A stretch of 64,000 nucleotides of DNA from Acidimicrobiales bacterium (GTDB taxonomy: Bacteria; Actinomycetota; Acidimicrobiia; Acidimicrobiales; Bog-793), in contig DATGLP010000029.1 of assembly GCA_035294085.1 (NCBI GenBank), positions 19,744 to 83,743 on the forward strand, in the 5' to 3' direction. Position numbers and translations under genes: made by a program. Of this stretch, positions 1-8,947 are shown in pieces. A model generated the notes under the pieces. That model saw only the letters and a program-made list of their open reading frames with translations, ran no database searches and was not told where the DNA came from. How positions within the stretch are numbered: position 1 is the first letter of the stretch; the number at the start of each line of letters is the position of its first letter.

Positions 1-1
1 T

Positions 2-769
2 GCTCTGCGTTCTCCGGCGCGACCCGAGGCCGACCACGACTTCCTGGCGCTGATGCGGCGCGCGGGTTGCCAGATGGTGATGATCGGCGTCGAGACGATC
101 ACCGACGAGGGCCTCGCCAGCATCGGCAAGCACCAGAGCGTCGACACGATCGAGCGAGCGGTCCGCGCCTTCCACGAGCACGGCATCGCCGTGCACGGGA
201 TGTTCGTCGCCGGCCTCGACGGCGACACGTCCTCGAGCGCCGAGGCCGCCGCGCACTTCGCCCGCCGCCTCGGCATCGACACCTTCCAGCTGATGGTGGA
301 GACCCCACTGCCGGGTACGGCGCTCTGGCGGCGCGTGGGCGACCAGGAGCGCCTGCTGAGCGGGGACTGGTCGCTGTTCGACGGGCATCACGTCGTCATG
401 CGGCCCGCCCGCATGACGCCGCTCGAGCTGCAGCTCGGCGTGCTCGAGGCCATGCGCCAGTTCTACTCGTGGCCGAGGATCCTCGCCTCGGGGATGGTGG
501 GTGGGCTCCGCCGGCTGCCCGACCTCGCTGCAGCCTGCCGCCCGGCACTGCTGGGTCGCGTGCCTGCCATCTCCCGGGCCGTCCGGTCCCGGCGCTTCGA
601 GGAGGTCGTGCCCGTGCTGCGGGCGATCCTCCCGCCCGAGCGGTGGCATCGTCTGGCAACGGATCTCTGGCTGCCCGCCCTGCGCTTCTACGCTCGGCGC
701 CAGCTCGCTGCCTGGCGCCGGCAGGAGCAGTCCCGACGCCACCTCGAGTTCCTCGCGTCGCTTCCGTAG
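2..769 (+). CDS. Radical SAM protein, C-terminal part (5'-truncated by window edge)
   Basis: The frame is open from the first bases of the window, so the gene begins upstream; about 255 residues are visible. The segment has the late part of a radical SAM barrel: a G-VETITDEGL stretch, a lysine after it (SIGKHQS), a helix-strand unit with HGIAVHGMFVAGLDGDT, and the FQLMVETPLPGTALW strand. This arrangement is typical of B12-binding or Elp3-like radical SAM enzymes of unknown substrate. The CxxxCxxC cluster motif would lie upstream and cannot be seen. The C-terminal ~110 residues are rich in Arg and Leu and helical. The specific reaction cannot be inferred. Confidence 0.8.
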   Translation, partial: ALRSPARPEADHDFLALMRRAGCQMVMIGVETITDEGLASIGKHQSVDTIERAVRAFHEHGIAVHGMFVAGLDGDTSSSAEAAAHFARRLGIDTFQLMVETPLPGTALWRRVGDQERLLSGDWSLFDGHHVVMRPARMTPLELQLGVLEAMRQFYSWPRILASGMVGGLRRLPDLAAACRPALLGRVPAISRAVRSRRFEEVVPVLRAILPPERWHRLATDLWLPALRFYARRQLAAWRRQEQSRRHLEFLASLP

Positions 770-1050
770 GTTGGTGGAGGAAGGCGCAGCGTGGCGTTCT
801 CGTGTACGAGGTCGCGACGGTCCCTGCGACCGGTTCGCGGCGGCGTTCCCGCCGGATGCGCCGTCGGAGGTGGATGGCGCCGGCTCGGCGCTGCAGTGCC
901 TGCCGACCGGAGAGTGCCCGCGCGCCTCGCGAGCCACCTCGGCCCAGCGGAAGAGGCCAGGCTCGGAGAGCCGGCGCTCACCTGAGCCTCCTCGCCTCCA
1001 CCTCGACGCGCGGGTGCTCGCGTGGCCGCGCGTCGAGGACGGCGGTCGGC
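770..1050. other. Intergenic stretch with no recognisable gene
   Basis: Between the radical SAM gene and the HicA-like remnant I see no open frame with convincing protein character on either strand. I looked here for a HicB antitoxin to pair with the HicA-like gene and found none. Confidence 0.5.
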
Positions 1051-1254
1051 TCAGTCACCACGCTGCCTTCCCAACCTGCCGGCCTGCCGCCAGATCGATC
1101 CCAGCGTACCCTTCGGCACCTCGTCACTCGGCTTGCCTGCCACCGTCATCGTTCGCGGCCGGTCGGGATCGCGGAACCGGCGGCGAGAGCCCACCTGTCT
1201 GTCCAGGCGCCAGCCGTCACGCTCCAGGGTACGGATGACGTCTCGCACCTTCAC
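1051..1254 (-). CDS. HicA-like mRNA interferase, orphan, catalytic His replaced
   Basis: From a GTG at 1254 the product is 67 residues and reads MKVRDVIRTLERDGW, the usual HicA N-terminus, then GSRRRFRDP, then TVAGKPSDEVPKGTLGSIWRQAG, the standard HicA C-terminal half. HicA toxins are small dsRBD-fold ribonucleases with a catalytic His in a GSH motif. Here that codon is CGC (Arg); CAC to CGC is a single transition. No HicB antitoxin frame is present on either side. An upstream GTG at 1302 would add 16 residues without family similarity. Most likely a relic that survived antitoxin loss because it is inactive. Family call fairly sure; whether it is expressed is unknown. Confidence 0.6.
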   Translation of the reverse strand: MKVRDVIRTLERDGWRLDRQVGSRRRFRDPDRPRTMTVAGKPSDEVPKGTLGSIWRQAGRLGRQRGD

Positions 1255-1378
1255 GAGTTCAAGGTACGGGATCGATGTGACGATCTCCTCGAGCCGTCGC
1301 ACCCGCTGCGCGACCGCCGCTCTCCGATTGCGCGCCGTGGAAGGGAGTCCCCAGCGAAGTCGCTGTTCGTCGGGTCGG

Positions 1379-1451
1379 CGCCCCCGGCAGGACTTGAACC
1401 TGCGACACGCGGTTTAGGAAACCGCTGCTCTATCCCCTGAGCTACGGGGGC
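1379..1451 (-). tRNA. tRNA-Arg (anticodon CCU)
   Basis: A complete cloverleaf can be folded on the minus strand: acceptor GCCCCCG/CGGGGGC, D arm GCTC/GAGC, anticodon arm GCGGT/ACCGC with loop TTCCTAA (CCU at 34-36), a five-base variable loop, and T arm GCAGG/CCTGC with loop TTCAAGT. The discriminator is G and the CCA end is not encoded. CCU reads AGG, a rare arginine codon in such GC-rich genomes. A TAGGAT hexamer (1482-1487, minus strand) about 30 nt upstream is a possible -10 element, and a small hairpin (CGTGAG-GAAG-CTCACG, 1457-1472) sits in between. Confidence 0.95.
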
Positions 1452-1701
1452 GGCACCGTGAGGAAGCTCACGCGCCCGGCGATCCTACCCGCCCGGGCGC
1501 GTGCGGCTCGGCGCCGCTCGCCCGCGATGGAGCGGCTCGCGCCGCCATCGATCGGCGCGTCGCGAGCGTCCTCGTCCCTCGGGGCGCGCCGTCGCACCGC
1601 CGCCGCGGAGCGAGAGGCGCTGAGTCCCTGCCCACGCCTCGTCGCGCGGACACCGACCGGGTAGCACGGCTCCCGCGCCCCCGCCGGGACCCTGCGAGGT
1701 C

Positions 1702-2823
1702 CTACAGCGCGCGCACGAAGCTCGCGTACTGCTGGCTCAGACGGACGAAGGTGCTCTCGAGCGCGTAGGCGTCGCGCACGACGACTGTGGCGGAAGCCGC
1801 CGTGACGATCCCGCGGGCCTCGGTCGCGGCCACGCCGGCGCTCGAGGCGAGCGCTGCTCTCGCCTCGGCCGCCGAGGGCGGGACCGTCATCGACTCGATG
1901 GCGTCCTCGAAGGCGACGAGGGCCCGCTGCAGCGGCGCCGTGGCGCGGGCGACGCAGGCGACGGCGGCGCTCGAGCTCGCGCAGGGCCGGACCGCACGGG
2001 ACCAGTTCGTGAAGGCGTCCGAGAGCCTCGAGTAGGCGAGCTCCGCGCGCGGCGCCGCCGAGTAGGTGGACTGCGCGACGAGGTCGAGGAGGGAGTAGCA
2101 CAATCCGAGGAGGATGAACACACCGAGGAGGAGGCGCGCGCCTCCCGACAGGTGGCCGGGCAGCGGGCGCGCCGCGCTCTCGTCGTCCACGCCGCCCGGC
2201 CGCTCGCCGACCGGGTCACCGAAGAGCCCTGCCGGGTAGGCGGGGGTGACGAGCAGGAGGTACGCATTGGTCCTGGCATGGAAGCGGAGCGCGGCCGCCT
2301 CGGCCTGGAACAGGGCCCGCGGGAGGCGCCCGCCGACGAGTGCGACGAGCCAGGCGATCGGCGAGAACACGGTGGCACCGAGGTCCACCACCGTCGCGAG
2401 GAGGTACGCGGGGAGCCCGAGGAAGGCGCGCAGCAGCACGGCGAGCCGGTTGAGGCGCTCGCGTTCGAGGACGAGCCGCGGCAGCTCGTCCCGCCACGCG
2501 AGCCGGAAGCCGGGGAAGCGCCCCGTCACGAAGCTGAGGTAGGCAGCGCAGCGCAGCCCGAGGTTCACGTAGCCCTCGAGGAAGTCGGCGAGCGGACCGG
2601 GCACACGTCCGAGCACGAGCGCCGACAACCAGGCGATCGGGACGACGACGACGGCAGCGATGCCGCACACCCCGAGCCACAGCACGCTCGGAAGGGCGAG
2701 CAGGAGCCGCACGAGGATGGAGAGGCGGCTCTGGTGGGCGTTCGCCGGGCCGATCAGCGGCGGCCTCGTCGGCGGCGTCGCACTCGTCGGTGCCCCCTGC
2801 GTCTCGGTCGGCGTCAGTGACAT
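1702..2823 (-). CDS. DUF4389 multi-pass membrane protein
   Basis: The 373-residue product starts at an ATG preceded by a clear AGGAGG. After a Pro/Thr-rich cytoplasmic tail come hydrophobic hairpins: two long segments around residues 33-70 with an RLLLALPSVLW entry, a repeat of the same pattern around 130-170 (RAFLGLPAYLL), and a later segment near 238-262. The duplicated layout, with GR-P and Y-F-T-FPGF elements after the hairpin, is that of DUF4389 proteins, whose function is not known. The last ~110 residues are outside-facing, Ala/Ser-rich and helical. It is the third gene of a minus-strand unit behind a secreted protease. Confidence 0.75.
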   Translation of the reverse strand: MSLTPTETQGAPTSATPPTRPPLIGPANAHQSRLSILVRLLLALPSVLWLGVCGIAAVVVVPIAWLSALVLGRVPGPLADFLEGYVNLGLRCAAYLSFVTGRFPGFRLAWRDELPRLVLERERLNRLAVLLRAFLGLPAYLLATVVDLGATVFSPIAWLVALVGGRLPRALFQAEAAALRFHARTNAYLLLVTPAYPAGLFGDPVGERPGGVDDESAARPLPGHLSGGARLLLGVFILLGLCYSLLDLVAQSTYSAAPRAELAYSRLSDAFTNWSRAVRPCASSSAAVACVARATAPLQRALVAFEDAIESMTVPPSAAEARAALASSAGVAATEARGIVTAASATVVVRDAYALESTFVRLSQQYASFVRAL

Positions 2824-2836
2824 GGACCCACCTCCT

Positions 2837-2872
2837 GTCGGGATGCCACGGGCTGTCGGGATGCCACGGGCT
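2837..2872. repeat. Two tandem copies of an 18-bp unit in the DUF4389 leader
   Basis: The unit GTCGGGATGCCACGGGCT occurs twice back to back with no mismatch, ending about 14 bases upstream of the DUF4389 start codon and just before its ribosome-binding site. It lies in untranslated leader between two genes of the same strand. It could be a simple slippage duplication or a repeated binding site. Confidence 0.85.
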
Positions 2873-2956
2873 CGTCGCCATTCCGGCGCGTGGTCGCGAG
2901 CGCTGCTCCGGACCGGCCTCGGCGCTGCAGCCGGCGCCCGGGCGTCGACCCCTTCG

Positions 2957-3751
2957 TCACGGCGAGCGCTCGCTAGGCCAGCGCACGCTGTCGACGGAGT
3001 TGTCGGCGAGGAGCGCGGAGAACTCGTCGGCGATCGTGGCGTGGTGGATGATGGCTGGGATCCCGTCCTGGCTGAAGTCGAGGTAGGGGCCGTCGGCGAG
3101 GGCGAACACGGCGAGGCCGGCGTGCACGGCGCACAGCACGATGAGCCGGTACCGCTCGGCTGTGCCGGCTCCCGTGCTCGGGTAGTAGTCGTACGCGGCG
3201 CCGTAGCCGGGCACGTAGCCGACGCTGGCGCCCGGCAGGACGTACGCGAGCGCAGCACCGGGGGCGAGGCGGCCGACGACCTGCGCGACGAGCTGTTCGG
3301 GGCTCGCCCCCTGCGCCTCGAGCGCGAAGAACTGCAGCTGCCCGTAGTAGGCGCCCGCCGGGCTGCCCGGCGGCATGTTCGCGAGGCTCGCGAAGCTGAG
3401 CTCGAGCTCGTTCCCCGCCGTGGACGCGCTGCCGGTCGCGGGGAGGAGAGGTGGGATCCAGTAGCGGACCGAGAAGCCCGACGTCGGGTTGACGTAGAGC
3501 GAGCCGCTCGCAACCGGCGGGCCGACGGGCTGCCCGCTGCAGGCGAGGACCGTGCAGCGGACGGGTGCGCCGGGGCGGGCGAGCAGCGCGACCGCGACGA
3601 GCAGCACGCTGAACCCCGCGAGCGCGCCGAGGAGGATCCCGAGCAGCTGCGGTCGAGACAGCCGCACCGTGCGCCCCACCTGGTCGGGCGTGGCAGCGGG
3701 GTAGGAGAACCACCCGTGGGCGTGCGCGACGGCGCGCCAGCCAGCGCTCAC
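2957..3751 (-). CDS. Membrane-anchored protein of unknown function
   Basis: The 264-residue product (GTG start) has a short N-terminal cytoplasmic part, one strong transmembrane segment around residues 36-60 (LLGILLGALAGFSVLLVAVALLA), then an outside domain of about 200 residues. The domain contains two cysteines near residues 66-70 (CTVLAC) that could form a disulfide, and alternating strands with many Tyr and Gly. I do not recognise the family. It sits between the sedolisin gene (85 bp upstream) and the DUF4389 gene on the same strand, so all three may be exported or envelope-linked functions. An internal start a few codons later is possible. Confidence 0.65.
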   Translation of the reverse strand: MSAGWRAVAHAHGWFSYPAATPDQVGRTVRLSRPQLLGILLGALAGFSVLLVAVALLARPGAPVRCTVLACSGQPVGPPVASGSLYVNPTSGFSVRYWIPPLLPATGSASTAGNELELSFASLANMPPGSPAGAYYGQLQFFALEAQGASPEQLVAQVVGRLAPGAALAYVLPGASVGYVPGYGAAYDYYPSTGAGTAERYRLIVLCAVHAGLAVFALADGPYLDFSQDGIPAIIHHATIADEFSALLADNSVDSVRWPSERSP

Positions 3752-3836
3752 CGGACTGCTCGACGGGCGGCGCGCGCGGCGCCGCCCGTCACTGGCGGAC
3801 GGTGCGCTCCTCGGGCGGCGCGGGGCGCGGGGGAGC

Positions 3837-5501
3837 TCATCGGCTGGCTCGCTCGTAGGCGAGGAGGTCCTGGGCGAGGACGGCGGTGTCCGGGGAGCCG
3901 AGCCCGGTGGCGAGGTCGTAGCCGGGGGTGGCCCGGTAGAAGTCGTTCCCGCCGACCACGACGTCGTGGAAGGGCGGCGGCTCGAGCGCGCGCTCGGCGC
4001 CGAGGGCGTAGAAGGCGGGGTTCGCGAAGCCGAGCGGGCGAGCGCCCGACCGGACGAGGAACTCGTCGACGAGGGCCGTGAGACCGGCCCAGACCGGGGC
4101 GGCGAGCGAGGTCCCCGAGCCTTCTGCCGGCTGGCCGTGCACGACGATCGCGTTGCCGGTGAGCACGTCGGCGACCGCCGAGACGTCCGGGACCTCCCTG
4201 CCCGAGGGACCGGCCCCTAGAGCGGTGGGCTGCCAGGCGGGACGGGGGACGAGCGTCGAGACGCCGCCGCCGGTCCCGAGCGAGAGCATCGGCAGCGTCC
4301 AGGCCTCCTCGCCGAGGTAGTCGCCGCGCGTCGTCACGTCGAGCGTCGTGCCACCGACGCCGGTGACGGCGGGCAGGTCCGCCGGGAAGTCGACACCCTC
4401 GCCGGGGCTCACGGAGTCCTCCCCGAACTGCAGGCAGTCGGCGCCGCCCTGGTCGCCGCTCGAGGCGTAGGCGGTCGTCCCTCGCGCCGCCGCGGCGGCG
4501 ACGGCGTCCTCCATCGCCGCGAGGTCGGCGGCGCCGAGCACCTTCTCGCAGGCGGCGAGGCTGATGCTCCAGATCGCCCCGGGGAAGCGCTGCGCCGCGT
4601 CCGCGAAGCTCGCCGTGAGCGCCGTCGCGAACTCAGCGTACGTCGTGCGCAGCCCGACGCCGATGTTGTAGTAGACGAGGTGGGCGAGCGGGGCGATCTC
4701 GTGGACCGTCTCGAGGTCCATGTCCGCCTCCACCATCTCCGCGGCGAACGCGCCCTGGCCGTTCACGACCTGGACGTCGAAGGGCGGGAGGCCGAAGCGG
4801 CGCGCGAAGGCCGCGAGGTCGCTGGGCGAGTAGGGGCTGTCCTCGAAGAGGACCACCGTCTCCCCCGCGCCAGCGATCCCGCGCTCGAGGAGCGGGCCGG
4901 CGTCGTAGGCGGTGCGCAGGCCCGTCGGGGTCAGCCCACCCGCCGGGACGTAGGCGGCGACGGGCTGACCGTAGGAGCTGATGCGCCCGAGTCCTGCGAC
5001 GGTTCGTGCGAGCGCCGGCGGGATCGCCGGCGCTCGCACGCTCGCGTAGAAGCGCTCGCCGCTGCGTGCCCGGAAGTCGTCGATCCGCACCCGGAGGGCG
5101 CGCCCGAGGCGTGCGGGCGAGCCGAGGACGATGGCGAAGCGCTCGCCAGGCCAGCTGCGCACGGCGAGACCCGCCGACGCCGCCCAGCGCCGCACCGGAC
5201 CCGGTCCCGGCGCGCCCGCCGCCAGCGCCATGACGACGGAGGCGATGCGCGCCCGGCTCGGCCCGAGATCGGTCGAGGCCTCGAGCAGCCGGTGCCACGC
5301 GGCGCTGGCGCTCGGGGGCCGCCCCGCGCCGGGCGCGCGCGCCACGGCGGGCAGCGCGGCCCCGGCGAGCAGCGCCAGCGCGACGGCGCCGAACCCTGCG
5401 GGCACCCGGCGCGCGCGAGCGCAGGCGGCGCCGACGCGACGCGAGCCGAGCGCCACCCGCCTCCAGCCGGGCACCTCGTGCCCCGTGGCGCTCTCGGCCA
5501 T
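3837..5501 (-). CDS. S53 family peptidase (sedolisin/kumamolisin type), secreted
   Basis: A serine-carboxyl peptidase. Counting from the ATG at 5501, the ExxxD pair (E258, D262) lies in EADMD, the oxyanion Asp is D350 in SSGDQGG, and the nucleophile is S465 in GSGTSLAAP; the C-terminal GYDLATGLGSP is the calcium site of the family. An N-terminal hydrophobic run near 35-55 (FGAVALALLAGAALPAVA) acts as signal or anchor, followed by a pro-domain of roughly 120 residues. A GTG at 5543 would extend the frame, but a TAGCGT hexamer lies at 5539-5534 inside that extension, so I prefer 5501. Sedolisins normally work at low pH, which hints at an acidic habitat. Confidence 0.9.
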   Translation of the reverse strand: MAESATGHEVPGWRRVALGSRRVGAACARARRVPAGFGAVALALLAGAALPAVARAPGAGRPPSASAAWHRLLEASTDLGPSRARIASVVMALAAGAPGPGPVRRWAASAGLAVRSWPGERFAIVLGSPARLGRALRVRIDDFRARSGERFYASVRAPAIPPALARTVAGLGRISSYGQPVAAYVPAGGLTPTGLRTAYDAGPLLERGIAGAGETVVLFEDSPYSPSDLAAFARRFGLPPFDVQVVNGQGAFAAEMVEADMDLETVHEIAPLAHLVYYNIGVGLRTTYAEFATALTASFADAAQRFPGAIWSISLAACEKVLGAADLAAMEDAVAAAAARGTTAYASSGDQGGADCLQFGEDSVSPGEGVDFPADLPAVTGVGGTTLDVTTRGDYLGEEAWTLPMLSLGTGGGVSTLVPRPAWQPTALGAGPSGREVPDVSAVADVLTGNAIVVHGQPAEGSGTSLAAPVWAGLTALVDEFLVRSGARPLGFANPAFYALGAERALEPPPFHDVVVGGNDFYRATPGYDLATGLGSPDTAVLAQDLLAYERASR

Positions 5502-5707
5502 GCGCAGGAAGCTCCCGGATCGTGTGGTGGCGGACGCTACCAAGCGGGCGCGCGATGAGCAACGATCGTTCTCGCGCGCTTTCGTGGCGGGCCTGCCGCA
5601 GCGCGCCGGTGGTCGTCGGCGCGCGACGCACCGCCCGGCACCGTACGCTCGTCGGGGGGCCAGCCGTGCGGCTGGCGAGGCCGGTCGGTCGGTCGAGGGG
5701 CGCCGGG

Positions 5708-6751
5708 ATGCACGCGAACGGGACGTTGCTGGGGGACCACGCCGCAGGCGCGCCCCTCGCGCCGCGCCTGCCGGGCCGTCGCTCCCGGGCGCGCCGGGCC
5801 GCCCTCGCCCTCGCCGCGGCGGCGCTGGCGGCCTTCGCCGCCGTGGGCAGCTTCGGCGCCTTCCGCTACGTGTGGACGTTCCTCCTCTACCGCGGCGAGC
5901 CGCCGCCGTCGGTGCCGAGTCGCGTCGCGCTGCCGGGCGCGAGGCACCGGGTCGTCTCGGTCGTCCCGGCGCAGGTCGTGCACATCTCGGTGCGCAGCCC
6001 GGCGCTCGGCGGGCGCGCGGTGCCGGTCGTCGTCGTCCTGCCGCCCGGCTACGCGTCGCACCCGGCGCAGCGCTACCCGACCTTCTACCTCCTCGAGGGC
6101 TACCCCGCCTTCGGGGGGCCGCAGTCGTTCGTCAACGTCGGCAACATCGCCGGCCTCGAGTCCGTCCTCGTCGCCGAGGGCCGCATGTCCCCCACGATCC
6201 TCGTGATGCCGTCCGGCTCGCCGAGCCTGCTCGTCGACACGGAGTGGGCGAACGGCGTACGCCGGGACAACGGGTGGGAGACCTTCGTCGCCCGGGACCT
6301 CGTGCGGGCGATCCAGGCCCGCTACCGCGCCCTGCGGTCCGGGGCGAGCCGGGCGATCGGCGGCCTGTCCGAGGGCGGCTACGGGGCCCTCAACATCGCG
6401 ATCCACCACCCCGGCGAGTTCCGGGTCGTCGAGAGCTGGTCGGGCTACATGCTCGCCGACGACATCCCGGCGGTCTTCGGCCGGAACCCGGCGCGCCGAC
6501 GCCTCAACAGCCCGGCCATCCAGGTCGTGGCGGCTGCCGCGCGCCTTCGGGCTGCGAGGACCTACATCTGGTTCTACTGCGGCACCGCCGACTACGACGT
6601 CGCCCAGAACCGGTCGTTCGCCGCGCTCTTGACGAGGCTCGGCATCGCGCACCGCTTCCGCATCGTGCCGGGCAACCACAACTGGGGGCTGTGGCGCTCG
6701 CAGCTGCCCGCCGCCCTCCTCGCGGCATCCTCCCACCTCGCCCATGGCTGA
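5708..6751 (+). CDS. Membrane-anchored alpha/beta-hydrolase esterase (PF00756 type)
   Basis: The 347-residue product begins with a basic stretch and one transmembrane anchor (residues ~30-52), so the catalytic domain should face outside. It has the putative-esterase fold with nucleophile elbow GGLSEGGYG, a VVVLPPGY first strand, and a late HNW segment (GNHNWGLW) supplying the catalytic His. It belongs with esterase D and mycolyltransferase-like enzymes; the substrate is unknown. It overlaps the next gene by 8 bp and has a paralogue at the end of the same operon. TACGCT at 5644-5649 may be its -10; an in-frame GTG at 5666 is an alternative start. Confidence 0.85.
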   Translation: MHANGTLLGDHAAGAPLAPRLPGRRSRARRAALALAAAALAAFAAVGSFGAFRYVWTFLLYRGEPPPSVPSRVALPGARHRVVSVVPAQVVHISVRSPALGGRAVPVVVVLPPGYASHPAQRYPTFYLLEGYPAFGGPQSFVNVGNIAGLESVLVAEGRMSPTILVMPSGSPSLLVDTEWANGVRRDNGWETFVARDLVRAIQARYRALRSGASRAIGGLSEGGYGALNIAIHHPGEFRVVESWSGYMLADDIPAVFGRNPARRRLNSPAIQVVAAAARLRAARTYIWFYCGTADYDVAQNRSFAALLTRLGIAHRFRIVPGNHNWGLWRSQLPAALLAASSHLAHG

Positions 6752-8939
6752 GCGTTCCCGCTACCTCGCGCTGCGCGGCCTCGCCTTCGCCGGCCTCGCC
6801 GCGGCGACCCTCGCCATGCCGGCGATGGCGCTCGGCTGCCTCTACCTCCTGCGCCCCGTCGTGAGCGGCTGGCCCGGGCCGCAGGTCTCGCAGGCCCTCG
6901 AGCTCGACGCGATCCCGCACCACGCGAGCGTCCCGCTCGTCGCCTTCGTCGCGGTCTTCGCCGTCGGCAGCGCCGGGCTCGCGCTCGTCACGAGGGCGAT
7001 GCGCCTGAACCGGCTGTCCGCGGCGCTCGTGCTGCTGAGCGGCGTCGGCCTGTGGACGTACCTCATCGAGGCGGGGTCGGTCTTCGTCGTCCTGCAGGTC
7101 TCCCTCGCCGAGGCGCTGCGGCATGCCGCCTCGATGCAGTCCGTGTACCTGGCTGGCGCGCTGGCGGGCCTCGCGGGCGCCCTCGTCGCGCGCGAGCCCA
7201 CCGGGAGCCGGCGCGCCGTGACGCTCATCGTCTACGCCGTGACGGTCGGGGCCCTGCTCGACCTGCTCGCCGTCGTCGTACCGCACGGGCGCGAGGGCGG
7301 CGTGGTCGGGGAGGTCGCGACGAGCTTCGTGCCGCCCGTCGCCGCCGCGCTCATCGTCCCGACCGCGGTGCTCCTGCTCATCACGTCGCGCGGCCTCAGC
7401 CGGCGGAACCGCAGCGCCTGGCGGATCGCGCTCGCGCTCCTCGGGCTCTCGGCGCTGCTGCACCTCCTGCACGGCCTCGACTACGCGGACGCCTCGGTCA
7501 CCGGCGTCATCACGATCGCGCTCGTCGCCCGCCGCCGCGACTTCGTCTCGAGGACCGATCCGCACGCACGCCTGCCGGCCCTCGAGCGCATCGCGGGGTT
7601 CGTCGCCGCAGCGTTCGTCTTCGGCTTCCTCGCCATCGTCGTCAACCGGGTCGCCGCCGACCTCCCGGTGCACGCCGGCAGGGCGGCCGTGGCCGCGCTG
7701 CGTGCCCTCGTCGGCCTCGCCCCGGGCGGGCGGTCGTTCTTCCGAGGGAACTTCGGCGACTGGCTCCCGTGGGCGGTGGTCGGGATCGAGGCCGTCGGCG
7801 TCGCCCGCGGCGTCGCGGCGTGGCTCGCGCCCTGGCGCCACCAGCTCGGCGCGGACGAGCGGGCCGCGAGCCGCGCCGCGGACCTCGTGCGCCGCTACGG
7901 CGTCGACACGCTCGCGCCCTTCGCGCTGCGCGCCGACAAGGACCGCTTCTTCTACGAGGACCCGGCGGCGAGCCCCGACGCGGGCACCGTCCTCGTCGCG
8001 TACCGGGCCGTGCGCGGCGTCGCCATCATCACCGGCGACCCCGTCGGGCCGCCGCAGCTCGTCGAGGCCGCGCTGCGCTCGTTCCTCGACGGCGTCGTGC
8101 GCGAGCGGGGGTGGCGGCCCACCGTGCTCGGCGCGTCGTCCCGCTACCTCGACACCTACCGCGCCCTCGGGCTGAAGACGCTCTACCACGGCGACGAGGC
8201 CGTCCTCGACGTGAAGACGTTCAGCCTGGAGGGACCGCCGATGCGCACCGCGCGCCAGGCCGTCCACCGCGTCGAGCGCCGGGGCTACCGCGCGGAGGTG
8301 CGCTACGCGGGGGACGTCCCTCCCTCGCTGTGGGACGAGCTCCGGGAGATCGAGGCGGAGTGGCTCGGCGGCCGGCCGAAGACGGGGTTCGTCATGCAGC
8401 TCGACGACCTCGGCGCGCTCGGCGGCACGGACGCCCTGTTCGTCATCGGGCGCTCCCCCGACGGTGCCGTCGCCGGCTTCCTGCACCTCGCGGTGTGCCC
8501 GGCGAGCCGGAGCCTGTCGCTCTCCTCGATGCCGCGGCGCCGGACGACGCCGAACGGCTTCAACGCCTTCCTCATCTCCGCGGCCGCCTCGTGGGGGCGC
8601 GAGCACGACTTCGTGGCGCTGTCGCTGAACTTCTCGCCCTTCGCCGGCCTGCTCGCGTCGGGCGCCGAGCCCTCGGGGGTCCGCCGGCTGGAGCGGCGCG
8701 CGCTCCTCGCGGTGAAGCGGCGCCTCGAGCTCCAGCTCGACAACCTGGCCGTGTTCAACCGCCAGTTCGCACCGCACTGGGAGCCGCGCTTCGTCGCGTT
8801 CGAGCGGCACTCGGACCTGCCACGGGCGCTCGTCGCGATGCTCGCCGCCGAGGGCTACCTGCCGTTCGCGGCGCGGGTGCGGGGCCGCAGCTGGACCCCA
8901 GTCCGCGTCCCCCCGATGGCGCCCGCGCCGGTCGCCTAG
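6744..8939 (+). CDS. MprF/LysX-like aminoacyl-phosphatidylglycerol synthase (DUF2156)
   Basis: The 731-residue protein has roughly eight or nine transmembrane helices in its first ~360 residues and a soluble GNAT-like C-terminal domain (about 385-720) of the LPG_synthase_C/DUF2156 type. Recognisable stretches are LRADKDRFFYED, GDPVGPP, RQAVHRVERRGY, FVMQLDDLG and TPNGFNAFLI. Such enzymes move an amino acid from aminoacyl-tRNA to phosphatidylglycerol, lowering membrane negative charge and raising resistance to acid and cationic peptides. The membrane half is shorter than the full MprF flippase. Flanked by two esterases in one operon; MprF-type genes are known to pair with lipid-amino-acid hydrolases. 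The amino acid used cannot be told. Confidence 0.8.
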   Translation: MAERSRYLALRGLAFAGLAAATLAMPAMALGCLYLLRPVVSGWPGPQVSQALELDAIPHHASVPLVAFVAVFAVGSAGLALVTRAMRLNRLSAALVLLSGVGLWTYLIEAGSVFVVLQVSLAEALRHAASMQSVYLAGALAGLAGALVAREPTGSRRAVTLIVYAVTVGALLDLLAVVVPHGREGGVVGEVATSFVPPVAAALIVPTAVLLLITSRGLSRRNRSAWRIALALLGLSALLHLLHGLDYADASVTGVITIALVARRRDFVSRTDPHARLPALERIAGFVAAAFVFGFLAIVVNRVAADLPVHAGRAAVAALRALVGLAPGGRSFFRGNFGDWLPWAVVGIEAVGVARGVAAWLAPWRHQLGADERAASRAADLVRRYGVDTLAPFALRADKDRFFYEDPAASPDAGTVLVAYRAVRGVAIITGDPVGPPQLVEAALRSFLDGVVRERGWRPTVLGASSRYLDTYRALGLKTLYHGDEAVLDVKTFSLEGPPMRTARQAVHRVERRGYRAEVRYAGDVPPSLWDELREIEAEWLGGRPKTGFVMQLDDLGALGGTDALFVIGRSPDGAVAGFLHLAVCPASRSLSLSSMPRRRTTPNGFNAFLISAAASWGREHDFVALSLNFSPFAGLLASGAEPSGVRRLERRALLAVKRRLELQLDNLAVFNRQFAPHWEPRFVAFERHSDLPRALVAMLAAEGYLPFAARVRGRSWTPVRVPPMAPAPVA

Positions 8940-8947
8940 GGGCCGCG

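Noticed and set aside
1255..1302. Extending the HicA-like gene to GTG 1302
   Set aside because: The added 16 residues have no counterpart in HicA; the GTG at 1254 gives the usual MKVRDVI start.
2152..2820. Plus-strand frame opposite the DUF4389 gene
   Set aside because: Glu/Arg/Gly-rich shadow; the minus strand has the hydrophobic pattern of a membrane protein and a good ribosome-binding site.
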